Origin: Rhabdophis nuchalis | Lineage: Eukaryota > Chordata > Lepidosauria > Squamata > Natricidae | NCBI GenBank assembly: GCA_039707465.1 | Contig: CM077645.1 | Location: forward strand, 146,436,003-146,500,002 | Direction: 5' to 3' | Length of the DNA: 64,000 nucleotides | In this document: one piece after another, positions 13,462 to 24,400 of the stretch | Layout of the letters: each line of letters begins with the position of its first letter | Numbering within the stretch: the stretch's first letter is position 1 | Translations under genes and position numbers: made by a program | Notes under the pieces: model-generated | Seen by the model: the letters and a program-made list of their open reading frames with translations, nothing else | What the model was told of the DNA's origin: nothing | Databases searched by the model: none

Positions 13462-13929
13462 CAGTGGTGGGTTTCAAAAATTTTAGAACCTCTTCTGTAG
13501 GTGTGGTCTGCTTTGACGGTGTGTCTTGTCAGCCATGTGACCAGGTGGGAGTGTCTTGCCAACCGTGTGACTAGGTGGGAGTGACTTGGCAGTCATGTAA
13601 CTGGGTGGACATGGCCAACTTGTAAAACTCTCTTAGCAACCAAAATGTTGACTCAGAAACTCTGGCATTTGAAGCACGCAGGTCTTAAAGCTGCCAAGTT
13701 ACAAGACCCTTGCACCCCTAACCCTTTAGAAAAAAAAACCCCAGGGGTGTTCAAACTTGGCAGTTTTAAGACTTGTGGGCTTCAACTCCCAGAATTCTTC
13801 CTCTCGCTCTTCATCTTGATGATGTGTGGACGGGTGGGGGGAGGGAGCTGGAACCAGTTCTAAATGGAACTGTAGATTCGTGGACCCTCTTCTATAGAAG
13901 AGGTTAGAACTGGCAGGAACCCACCCCTG
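13462..13929. mobile_element. hAT-type MITE, 468 bp, exact 8-bp TSD GACCTATC
   Basis: Ends CAGTGGTGGGTTTC and GGAACCCACCCCTG are inverted. GACCTATC is at 13454-13461 and 13930-13937. It contains a fold-back half copy at about 13744-13800. Confidence 0.85.
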
Positions 13930-13937
13930 GACCTATC

Positions 13938-14566
13938 TGAAGCACGTGGGGTGGTCAATCTCCATTTTGAAGCTGAACTTCAAAGATTATGATCTGTGAA
14001 GAGAATGAGATTTGTTCCTAAAGAAAGAGCCTTAATTTGGCTCTTTGTAACTATTAAGGGGAAAAAAACCAATCTTAGAAAAAGAGAAAGTGGGTTTTCC
14101 TATGAATTCATGGAAAGAAGGAGGGTAACATGCTGAGCAGTCAATGAAAACGTTTCTTCTAACAGGACTGTAAAGTAAGCTGATTTGTCTTTCATTTAAA
14201 GGAATTCACATTTACAACGTCATTCTAATTTATACTCTGCAGGCTGTGGTTTTTTCTTCTTCTTCCCTGAAAGCTGTTTGAAGGGCCCTGATGGTGTTTC
14301 CCCCACCTCCGGGGCGGTGGCAACTGCTGATGTAAATAGCATACCCATTTGAAAGATCAAAGAAAACCTGTACTCTTGCTACAATTCTCTTATTTGAGGT
14401 TAATACTTGGGAAGTCTATTGCTCATAAAGAGTACACACAAGGCCACGTTAACATAGCTGCCTTATTACATATTTAATTGCATACATACGCACTTAATTT
14501 TCACTGAAAGAATAGTAAGCTTTTCTGGATACCAACTATGATTGTCAGCCATAGATTTGTCATAAG
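13938..14566. other. Intergenic, no feature recognised
   Basis: Unique-looking DNA; no exon or known repeat seen. Confidence 0.45.
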
Positions 14567-14912
14567 GTAAGAGTTCCCCTTGCACATATGTGCTAGTTGT
14601 TCCCGACTCTAGGGGGCAGTGCTCATCTCTGTTTCAAAGCCAAAGAGCCAGTGCTGTCTGAAGACGTCTCCGTAGTCATGTGGCCGACATAACTAAATGC
14701 TGAAGGCACATAGAACTCTGTTATCTTCCCACCAAAGGTGGTTCCTACTTTTATACTTGCATTTTTACATGTTTTCGAACTGCTAGATTGGCAGAAGCTG
14801 GGACAAGTAACGGGAGCTCATTCCATTATGCGGTGCTAGGGATTCGAACTGCCGAACTGCCGATCTATCTGATCGACAAGCTCAGCATCTTACCCACTGA
14901 GCCACCGCGTCA
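14567..14912 (-). mobile_element. tRNA-headed SINE, near full length
   Basis: Read on minus: GTGGCTCAGTGGGTAAGATG (A box), GGCAGTTCGAATCCCTAGCA (B box), then the body with CCCCCTAGAGTCGGGAACAA-type text and an ACCTT tail. A tRNA-derived pol III promoter is intact by eye. A 5'-truncated copy lies at 31035-31278. Confidence 0.85.
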
Positions 14913-15286
14913 TACAACCACATAGATTTATACAACTATTGGTGTCTTCTGAAAAATTGTAGTAAACTGTTTGTTTTATTTATCAAACATAAATCTAAAT
15001 TTAAAAAACATGTACAGCCTAATTATAGTGCTTATATTTGATAACAATCAATTCCAGTTTTATTTTACCTAAAGAATAATGAAAGCAGGATGGTAAAATA
15101 TATTTTTCTCACAGCCGAGGTTCCTATTTGATCATTTTCACATATTTTTCTATTGTCTTGTGCTCAACTTTTACAATCAAAATAAATACTTCTATTTTGT
15201 ATTCAATGCCATATAAGCTAAGTTTTATCATTGTAGTTGTAGGAATGTTTAATGTAATGTAACTTTTCCAAAGAGAGAACACAACT

Positions 15287-15392
15287 AGTCCTCTACTTAC
15301 AGCAATTCGTTTAGCAACTATTTAAAGTTATAACAGTGCTGAAAAAGTGAGTTATGACTGGTCCTCAAAGTTATGACCATCACAGCATCCCT
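15287..15392 (-). mobile_element. 'AGTCCT' TIR element, fragment
   Basis: AGTCCTCTACTTACAGCAAT and AACAGTGCTGAAAAAGTGAG are the reverse of the family 3' end. Confidence 0.6.
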
Positions 15393-15584
15393 ATAGCTGT
15401 GTCTTCCAGTTTCCGGCATGCGCGCCATCCAGCTGATTGTCGCACTCCAGAAACTGCAAGACCAGCTATCCGGTATGCATGCATGCGCTGGAAACCAGAA
15501 GTTCATTTCCCAGCGTGTGCATGACCCCTGAGCTGTTCCTCTTCTTGGCGGAGGCCCTGACGAGTGCACACATGCATGCTCACC

Positions 15585-15722
15585 ATTACTGTCCTATCAG
15601 ACAACTGGTTGTCCAACCTCTTCTTAAAAACTTCCACTGTTAGAGCATTCACAACAACTGGAGGTAAGTTGTTCCACTGATTAACTGTTTTCACTGTCAG
15701 GAAATTTCTGCTTAGTTCTAAG
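15585..15722 (-). mobile_element. CR1 LINE, ORF2 C-terminal fragment
   Basis: Minus translation gives WNNLPPVVVNALTVEVFKKR, LDNQLSD: the standard CR1 C-terminus, as in the 22.1-23.2 kb copy. Confidence 0.8.
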
Positions 15723-16079
15723 CTGGTGGCACGCGGAGCTATTTGTTAGGGCACACGAGGCGTTGCCCTGTCAGATCCTGTGCGCATGCAGCTGACTTCA
15801 GCCTTTTTTTGAGGCTGTTTTTGGCCCTCTGGAGCTTTCAGGAGGCTTCAGGCTTCCCTGAAGGCTCCAGAGGTCAAAAAATGGCCCTACAGACAAACCA
15901 AAAGTCATCATTCCCAAACTTCCAGGTTTTCCATAGGGCTGTTTTTTGCCCTCTGTAGGGCCTCCGGGAGGGGCAGGGCATGCTGTTTTCGACCTCCCCA
16001 GGCTTCTAGAAAGTCTCTGTAGCCTGGGGAGGGTGAAGTGGTTTTTGGCATGGGAGCCAAAAAAGGTTAGCCATCACTG
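15723..16079. mobile_element. hAT-type MITE, one end missing
   Basis: Ends in GGTTAGCCATCACTG like the 3' end of the 37887-38725 element. The GC-rich interior has GGCACGCGGAGC and repeated CTTCAGGCTTCC motifs. The left terminal repeat is absent. Confidence 0.6.
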
Positions 16080-16149
16080 GTATAGGGTTTCCTGCCTGAG
16101 CAGTGGTTTGGACTAGAAGATCTCCAAGCTCCCTGCCAACTCTGTTATT

Positions 16150-16268
16150 TGCTTAATGACTATGGCAAAAAAGGTCATAAAATCAGGTGCCACTCACTTT
16201 AATAACCACATCACGTATAGGTAGAACTTCAGATTGCAATGTGGTCATCTATCAAGGACCACCTGCAT
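16150..16268. mobile_element. Decayed MITE related to the 'AGTCCT' family
   Basis: TTGCTTAATGACTATGGCAA and ATCAAGGACCACCTGCA resemble the landmarks and end of that family. Confidence 0.4.
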
Positions 16269-16766
16269 TTCATCAAAAAAATGTATGAACCAACTGCTCA
16301 GAGTCTGGATGGGTATTTGGTGAACCCACAGGTTTCATTTCAACTCCAGTCTTGCATGTTTCAGTAACGCTTATGTCACAGAATCACCCACGAGTCATGA
16401 TTATGATGTTATTAGGTTTCTTCCAACTTTCTGGTTAAAATGGGAAAAATGACATACAAAAACTGTACTTTTCTAGACTTAAATAACTTAGAATGAAAAG
16501 CGCCCTTAACTATTTCTCATCCAATTGATTCAACAATACATTTGAGGTGCATAATACAGATTAACCTTGTCAGTCAAAGCAGGCCTCATTCAGCATGTTT
16601 AATTGAATGGCATTGCTAACACGAACTCACTTGTTACAGTTAGACTTTCTCAAAGATTGGGAATGAGGCTGTAGGACTGAAGTTGAGAAGAACCAGTGAG
16701 CCTGAGTTTTTTCCTATATAGTACATATAAATTGTCCCTAGTATACTAACACAGCATTGTTTATCT

Positions 16767-16963
16767 TCCTGAGAGGTGTCCCAAAGGTGCTTTTTCAAGA
16801 GGCAACTGGACTTTTCTGGTTTTTCTTTGAAGGCGTTTCGCTTCTCATCCAAGAAGGTTCTTCAGCTGGAGAGCTGAAGAAGCTTCTTAGATGAGAAGTG
16901 AAACATCTTCAAAGAAAAACCAGAAAAGTCCAGTTGCCTCTTGAAAAAGCACCTTTGGGACAA
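16767..16963. mobile_element. Hairpin repeat, arms about 93 bp
   Basis: Left arm starts GTCCCAAAGGTGCTTTTTCA and the right arm ends in its reverse complement. The centre is CTTCAGCTGGAGAGCTGAAG. The arms differ at only a few positions. Related copies: 41507-41653 and 61905-62158. No coding capacity. Family not recognised with certainty. Confidence 0.8.
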
Positions 16964-17477
16964 CCATGACCTGGGTGACTGAGACTCTCCATAGACATTC
17001 CTGAAAGCTGCTTCTGCATAAGATGACTGAAGGGAGATAAACCTGCTAAATGTTGGCATTTTATTACTGAATGCTTAGAGAGAAATCCATGATCACATGG
17101 CTAAAGCAATCTGTACTTAAATCAAGGTATTCTCACTGATATTCACCTCCACTTTTTGAAATGCCTCATATTGTTCAATATTAAGAGATTGCATGTTAGA
17201 ATACATCTTAAAATAAATTCCTTATGAGAGCAAAACTTTCCCAAACTATTATGGCCTTGATGCATTTTTCTTCCAAAATCCATTTTCTCCCAGCAACTTT
17301 CTTCTTGCAAGGTTCTAGTTATGAGTTTACTCTCACTCAAGCAGAACGTTTTGTTGAGGGGGAGGGGGGGAGAACCAGCATAAATTGGTTGGCAGGAGAA
17401 AAAATAGCTAGTGCTGGAGGAGGGGATCACATTTTTAAGGCCCCTTTGCATTTAAAAATATCAAGAAATATGTACGG

Positions 17478-17500
17478 TATATATATATATACATATATAT
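17478..17500. repeat. (AT)n microsatellite
   Basis: Short TATATA run. Confidence 0.8.
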
Positions 17501-17707
17501 TCACTTTGAATTTGGAAATAGCTAATTGGGTAAGGAAAGCAACCATATGAATGGTTATTATGAAGAGTTGGTAACTGCTATCAACTCTATCCATAAGGTC
17601 ACTTTTCTTGCCCAGTAGTGCTATAAATGCCTTTTTTAAATTTTTATTAAAAATAGAACAATTTTGGTAATCCTATAAAAAATTGTAAACATTTTTGAAA
17701 CACAATA

Positions 17708-18113
17708 GGTAGTCCTTGGCTTATGATGACTCAGTTTGGACGCAACTGAGCCCAAAATTTATGTTTCTAAGTGAGACATTTGTTAAGTAAATTTTGTCCC
17801 ATTTTACAACCTTTCTTGCCACCGTTAAGTGAATCACTGCAGTTATTAAGTTAGTAACACGGTTGTTAAGTGAATCTGGCTTCCCCATTGACTTGGCTTG
17901 CCAGAAGGTCGCAAAAGGTGATCACATGACCCCGGGACACTGCAGCCGTCATAAATATGAACCAGAAGCCAAGCATCCAAATGTTGATAATGTGACCATG
18001 GGGATGCTACAACAGTCATAAGTGTGAAAAATGGTCATAAATCACTTTTTTCATTGCTGTTGCAACTTTGAACAGTGATAAATAAACTTGTAATTTGAGG
18101 ACTATCTGTATTT
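17708..18113 (+). mobile_element. 'AGTCCT' TIR element, near full length
   Basis: Starts TAGGTAGTCCTTGGCTTA; its end read in reverse is CAGATAGTCCTCAAATTACA, so both ends share an imperfect inverted repeat of about 20 bp. The interior is non-coding with repeated TTAAGTGAATC motifs. Confidence 0.8.
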
Positions 18114-19971
18114 CCTTATTTGTAGAAACAAGCAGACTTTAAAAGCTTCTTCCTCATTCACATCCCTTGGAAATGTAACTTAATAATTAAAATTAATTAA
18201 AACAACTGAACATTGCTCATAAAATAACAGTTTGTGTTATTTCTGTGTAGGCGTATTTGGGCATGCTGAAAAATGGTTTGGAAAAATGCTACAGACCCCA
18301 TATGAATACAGCACTTCTGTTCATCAAAGCACATATCACATTATTTTAGACTTCTGCACATACCTGGAAAAATGGCTAGTCTAAGAATCACATTAAAGTC
18401 ACAATACTTTTAACAATTTGATTCATTAAAGTAATATTTGATTTCACATTTATGTGAGATTTCCTCATCAATGACTGCCAGGTCTGGGCTGGAAAAATCT
18501 GGATAATGATTACAAAGCAGCATGGAGCTAGTGTTTTCTTTATTTCTTTGTGGCCATCTAGTCTGGATTTTTCCAGCCCATGGATGGTAGCTCTACAATA
18601 TATATATAAAAAAACAAACATGTTCTTTAATGAACAGCAAAGACGCCCTGTGCTTATGTGAAGCACTTCCTCCAATGGTTTTCAAGTCTACAGTACGAAG
18701 CCAATAAAGACCCATCAACAACCTTCTCAAGAAAGTATGACTCAGTAATAGGATTGCATTGAAATCAATAGAAAAATCTTCCAAATTTTTTTATTTTAGG
18801 TCAATGTTTGTTCTACTCACATAAATCTCTTTTACATATAATACAAAGTGTAATAATCAATCCCCTGAAACTATAAACAATCTGAGCTTCATACTTGGCA
18901 TAACAGATATCATTCTGGTATATAATTACATGAAGCAGCCTATAAGGGAAACTAAATGCACAAGAAATGCAGTATGTATATATGCATATAGGAATAAGGC
19001 TTGTGGCCTGAATGGATTAATAATGGATACTGACATATCAAAGAAACCACCAAACAAACAAACATGAAAAGATTCAAGGAGCTATGTGGAGTTATCATTA
19101 TAATTTTCCAAGCTTAAAGAAAAGTAATAGTGCAACCTTTCTGTGTTTATTGAGATATAACTTCCATTGAATTCAATATGTTTACTCCCAATATGTGCTA
19201 AGGCCTGTAACTAACTATATCCAGGAAAAAAATGTGTCAGGTAATAAGGAATTTTCTGGGAGAAGAAAGAAATGGATATTATATCCCAAGGCATCATGCA
19301 TCTTTAAGATGTATAAATTCAGGAATCTAGTGCCAACTGACTGACAATCTATACAATACGTCCCTGATTAAATATTCAAGTTCAGTATATTTTTAATTAC
19401 AAGGTGGAAATATTTCAGTAGTAGATGCTATTTTTAAGAGAATGAGATCATATTGAGTGTTCTTCCTTGATTGAAAAGTACTCTTTGCTATTTCGAACTG
19501 TAACCCCAGTTTTCTCTGGCCAGGTGCAATAAGAACTCTAGTCTAAATAAACTGGGCCCAACAGATTAAAGAAGGCTGCTGAATATGTACCTCAAAAAAC
19601 TAAAAGTCCTTTATTTTAAAGTAGAAAACAAGTTTCATCTATTCTTCTATACACTATTTAGAACAGTACACAAGTGGCCCACAATTACTCTTTACATTTC
19701 CCCACATTAACCCTCTGAAATAAAGTCAACTATGTCCAAACACTGTTTGATTAAAGTCCCCTATAATATGATGAAATTAGTTTATCAAACTTGTTCAGAT
19801 AATATCCTACGTCATCATGGGTTTATTCATTGTGGTTTGGCATATGGCAGGAAACCATTATAGTCATGAAACATAATTGATGAAAAATGTGGTTTTCTCA
19901 GTAAACTTCAGTTAACGAGTGCAATCCTAGTCTCAATTTAATTTCCTTTTATTTTGCGTATTTTTATCCTG
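18114..19971. other. Intergenic or distal IRF4 3'UTR; nothing recognised
   Basis: AT-rich unique-looking DNA without exons. It could hold the distal 3'UTR of IRF4, since several minus-strand AATAAA signals lie here. Confidence 0.35.
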
Positions 19972-20335
19972 CCATTATTATTTTTATACATAAGTTAAGG
20001 TGGTGAATATTTCAAATACTCCTACCTCCTCCTGTTTTCCTCACAACAACAACCCTGTGAGGTGGGTTGGGCTGAGAGAGAGTGACTGGCCCAAAGTCAC
20101 CCAACCGGTTTTCATGTCTAAGGTGGAATCAGAACTCATGGCTTCCCAGTTTCTAGCTTGTTACCTTAACCACTAGACCAGGGGTCTGCGAAGTTGGCTC
20201 TTTTAAGACTGGTGGACTTCAACTCCCAGAATTCCCTAGCCAGCCAGGCTGACTGGGGAATTCTGGAAGTTGAAGTCCACCAGTCTTAAAAGGGCCAACT
20301 TCGCAGACCCCTGCACTAGACCAAATTGGCTCTCA
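19972..20335 (-). mobile_element. tRNA-headed SINE split by a fold-back MITE
   Basis: Read on minus: head CCAATTTGGTCTAGTG continues after the MITE as GTTAAGGTAACAAGC, then GAGTTCTGATTCCACC (B box) and the body with AACCCACCTCACAGGGTTGT. Without the insertion and one TSD copy the A box is continuous. Confidence 0.8.
20179..20313. mobile_element. Fold-back hAT-type MITE, 135 bp, exact 8-bp TSD CACTAGAC
   Basis: A near-perfect palindrome: CAGGGGTCTGCGAAGTTGGC at one end, its reverse complement at the other. TSD at 20171-20178 and 20314-20321. Inserted in the SINE A-box region. Confidence 0.9.
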
Positions 20336-20535
20336 GTTTTTATACATTCACTCTTTACTTGTGCAATCTTAAATATTCAAATATATGCTTCAAGGCACTA
20401 AATTGTTCAATTTCTCTAATATGTTCATTTCCTCTGCCTGAATATTGCTGTTATGGATAATAATGTCAGTTCTATGACCTCTATACAACACTACAAGAGG
20501 CAAAGTTAAGCCCATCTGAAAATCACTTTCTGGTC

Positions 20536-20693
20536 TACCATGTTTCTTTTGACCACCGAAATAAGCACTTGGCCTTATTTTCAGGGAGGTCTTATTCTTT
20601 TTGAGGTGCAGGAGGCAGTGAGTGTGGTCACCTCATGGCTGCTGTTGTGTTGCAATATTTTCAGGGAGGTCTTATTTTCGGGGAAACATGGTA
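20536..20693. mobile_element. TIR element, 'TACCGTG' family, internally deleted
   Basis: Ends TACCATGTTTCTTTTGACC and CGGGGAAACATGGTA; shorter than the 5338 and 40435 copies. Confidence 0.7.
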
Positions 20694-21347
20694 TATAGAA
20701 ATGAAACCTCAGTGTAATAGTTGCTATGAATAAACTTAGCCTATTGAATTTAATACAAATTAAATGATATAATGATATAAATATTGGACAATGATATAAT
20801 GTGTTGTCCTGGGAAGATTTCTGATAGACTCCACAGAATTTAGTATTCATGCGCATTTCGGAAACAGCAGAAACAAAAATAGCTTTTTTGAAAATTCATG
20901 AGGAAAAAAAACTCTGAAATTAAATTTTATACATACACAGCATTCAACATTTTGATTGAAGCTTAAAAAAAAATAACATACTTATCTCATTTTTATGAAT
21001 AGCATGCATTCTTATGGCCTGATACCATCGTAAACTGTTGGTTAGGTTTAGAATTTCCTGCCCTGAGATTTCAAATCAAATAAATAACAAGAGGCTTGAA
21101 AAAATGTCAGGTTGTCTCTAAGACACTGTCCTTATTTAAGACCATGTAAACATATCAGCCATTTGTCATTAATCCCACAGAGGACAGTTTTCCGAAAGCA
21201 TGGCAGAACTCTCATTCGGGATTCTAGATTCTTACGTCGACTGTATCTGTTCGATGTACATTTCCAGTTGGTGATGATTTCTCGGGAAAATTCGAAGCAC
21301 TGATTTGCATCCTTTTACCTCTCAAAATGTAGTTTAAACTTCAGTGT
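20694..21347 (-). other. IRF4: IRF4 3'UTR (proximal part; end not resolved)
   Basis: Unique sequence directly after the stop, up to the TIR element at 20536-20693. An AU-rich nonamer (TTATTTATT on minus) lies within 21078-21087, which would suit an unstable mRNA. An ATTAAA variant poly(A) signal reads on minus at 20754-20749. Further AATAAA signals on minus lie at 19953-19948, 19827-19822, 19615-19610, 19151-19146 and 18544-18539. Mammalian IRF4 has a 3'UTR of several kb, so the transcript may run past the repeats toward 18 kb. Which signal is used cannot be told from sequence. Confidence 0.5.
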
Positions 21348-21491
21348 TTATTCCTGAACGGAGGAATAGTGGATGGATCTATGATAATCTTCCGAAGTGG
21401 TTATCTGTTCTGATATATCATAGCCTCTCAGAAAAGGTCCGGTGTTTTGCTGGGCAAAATAGTACAGCTGCCTAGCAAATACTGGTTCAAC
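21348..21491 (-). CDS. IRF4: IRF4 exon 9: residues 412-458 and stop
   Basis: The acceptor taag ends at 21492 and the TAA stop is at 21350-21348. It encodes [24 protein letters not shown], then an acidic/Tyr tail ending SSVQE (human ends SSIQE). This is the autoinhibitory C-terminal region. It opens in phase 0 as exon 8 requires. Confidence 0.96.
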   Translation of the reverse strand, partial: VEPVFARQLYYFAQQNTGPFLRGYDISEQITTSEDYHRSIHYSSVQE

Positions 21492-24400
21492 CTTAACAAC
21501 AAATCAGAAAATTAATGAGTTTAAAGGGTGACTACTGGAATAATAATGTTCTTTAATAATAGAGTTCTGAAAATTTATTTTATCAATTTTATAGCAAGCA
21601 GTAATTCATAAAAATCTCACCACAAGTATGCAAACAAATAGCATGCCAAAAAAAATATATCTGCTAGTATGACAGTAAGTACCATAGATATAGTTCTGGC
21701 AAATTCCAAGACCAAATATATAGGATTAAGAAAGCAATGTTGTACAATTTGTTCTCTCTTGTATATTCCTAATCTGATGTAAATGAATGAAAACAAGAGC
21801 AAATGATTATCTGAGACAAATGCTTATAGTTTCTAGTTAGAGTATATTTGTTTTTCAAGGATATGACCCAAGGAGGAGGAGAATTTGCAATGCAGAGCCA
21901 TTGCCATTCTCTGAAGTGGGGTGGGGGACAAATGGTGGAATACAGCTTCTGACATCTTGAGAAAAAAAAATAACCCTGTCATTTATTTACAGGGTTGCAA
22001 CTGACATTGGTTGCTGGGATTTAGGGATACATTGTAGCACTATTTCCTCATTGTACTTTGTTCTGGGTATCTATGACCAAACTCTTCCACAACAATGTAT
22101 CTTTTTTTAAATCAAGTATTTTGCTGAGCGCTGTTGAATTGTATCATACAATACAATACAATACAATAGCAGAGTTGGAAGGGACCTTGTAGGTCTTCTA
22201 GTCCAACCCCTTGCGTGGGCAGGAACCTTATACCATTTCAGACAAATGGCTATCTAACATCTTTTTAAAGACTTCCAGGGTTGGGGCATTCACAACTTCT
22301 GGAGGCAAGCTGTTCCAGAGGTTAATTGTTCTAACTGTCAGGAAATTTCTCCTTAGTTCTAAGTTGCTTCTCTCTTTGATTAGTTTCCACCCATTGCTTC
22401 TTGTCCTGCCCCCAGGTGCCTTGGAGAATAGTTTGACTCCCTCTTCTTTGTGGCACCCTCTGAGATATCGGAACACTGCTATCATGTCTCCCCTGGTCCT
22501 TCTCTTCATCAAACTAGACATACCCAGCTCCTGCAGCCGTTCTTCATATGTTTTAGTCTCCAGTTCCCTAATCATCTTGGTTGCTCTTCTCTGCACTCTT
22601 TCCAGAGTCTCCACGTCTTTTCTACATCGTGGCGACCAAAACTGTATGCAGTATTCCAAGTGTGGCCTTACCAAGGCACTATACAGTGGCATTAACACTT
22701 CACGTGATCTAGATTCCATCCCTCTGTTTATGCAGCCTAGAACTGTGTTGGCTTTTTTGGCAGCTGCTGCACACTGCTGGCTCATATTCAAATGGTTGTC
22801 CACTAGGATTCCTAGATCCCTCTCACAGTTGCTACTATTGAGCAAGGTACCACCTATACTGTACTTGTGCATTTGGTTTTTCTTGCCTATATGTAGAACC
22901 TTACTTTTTTCACAATTGAATTTCATTTTATTAGATAGTGCCCAATGTTCAAGTTTGTCTAGACCCTTCTGTATCTTAAGCCTATCTTCTGGAGTGTTGG
23001 CTATTCCTGCCAGCTTGGTGTCGTCTGCAAATTTGATGAGTTCCCCATTTATCCCCTCATCCAAATCGTTGATGAAGATGTTAAAGAGTACTGGGCCTAA
23101 AACAGAGCCTTGGGGGACTCCACTGCATACTTCCTTCCATGTAGATGCAGTTTCTGCAGTTTCACTTTGTTTTTCTCCCTAGTTTCCTGGGATAGAGACT
23201 GGAGAGTAGTTTACAAGTGACATTTCTGGAGTGACATTTGTTCACAGTGACATTTCTGGAGCGAAGGATTAGCCGCCTTGCAGTCACATACATATGGTGG
23301 TTCCAGTTCAAGTAAATTGATTTCAAAAACGGGGGAATGGGGAGTGGATTTGATTTTGCTATTTGACCAAAGAGGATGAAAAAAGCTAAACATGACTGTC
23401 ATTAATCTATTGTGTCAGGGGTTCATTTGCTGAATGACAGCCTTAACAACGACTATTGTCAAAACATTCTTAGTTTGCTACACAATTATGTACCCTTAAC
23501 ATATTGTTTGAACTCTCAATTTGTAAAATAGAACTTATCTCTTAGCATGTTGCATGAATAAAGCTCATAATTACATAGAGAAATCACTTTTTAATGGCTC
23601 ATTGCACAGTCACCCAGATGTTCAGACAGATATTGGCATTTTTATCCACCTATCGAGTCCTTCCCAAGGACCTGGGATAGGCAAATGCTGATGTTTTATG
23701 ATGTTAGAAGTATTGTTGCAGGATGTAACAATATTCCAAGTAAAGCTGCCTTTTGCAATGGACTGGTGGTGAATTTGTCAAGGCCAATGATGTTCAACTG
23801 ATACTTCAGTTGCTTGGGGATTGCACCAAAGGCAACATTTTATTATTTTTATTATTACTATAACATTAAGGGGCACATCTAAGCTGTCACCTGCATTACA
23901 GTGAGATTGTTAAGAGATTGTCAATAAATTGAATAAATTGAATTGAATTGTTTAACCTGTTTGCAGATTGCAAATTCTCTCCCGCCCTCCCCCCCTCTCT
24001 CACACACACCAAGGATCAAGTGGTTCTAAAAGGATTGACTTGGTATTTAACCATATATAGTCTTTATTAAGCTATTCATTATTATTATTAAGTTATTCAA
24101 AATTATTTTTAGGGAAAATGTTAAAAATAAACCAATCTAAATTTGGTGATTTCCAGTAGTGCAGTTTGAATCTGTAAGAAAATTAGCTGCAAGCTCAGAC
24201 AGAGCATGGAATACATGATAAGTTCCATTTAAGAAGGTTGCAGTTTGGTGCCAATTTGTTATCTGAAATTTCAAATTGTTTCTAAACAAATGTTTAGCAT
24301 TCACTAAAAGTGAAGCTACAATTGTCAATTATATAGGAATTAACATTGTATATTGCATGGCAGTATAATTAGAGAAATTGTGATTATATTGTCAAGCAAT

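Noticed and set aside
16770..17000. Hammerhead ribozyme in the hairpin repeat
   Set aside because: I looked for the CTGANGA...GAAA core around CATGACCTGG and did not find a convincing arrangement.
22211..23182. 323-codon plus-strand frame
   Set aside because: It is the antisense of the CR1 ORF2 C-terminus; the minus strand carries all the RT motifs.
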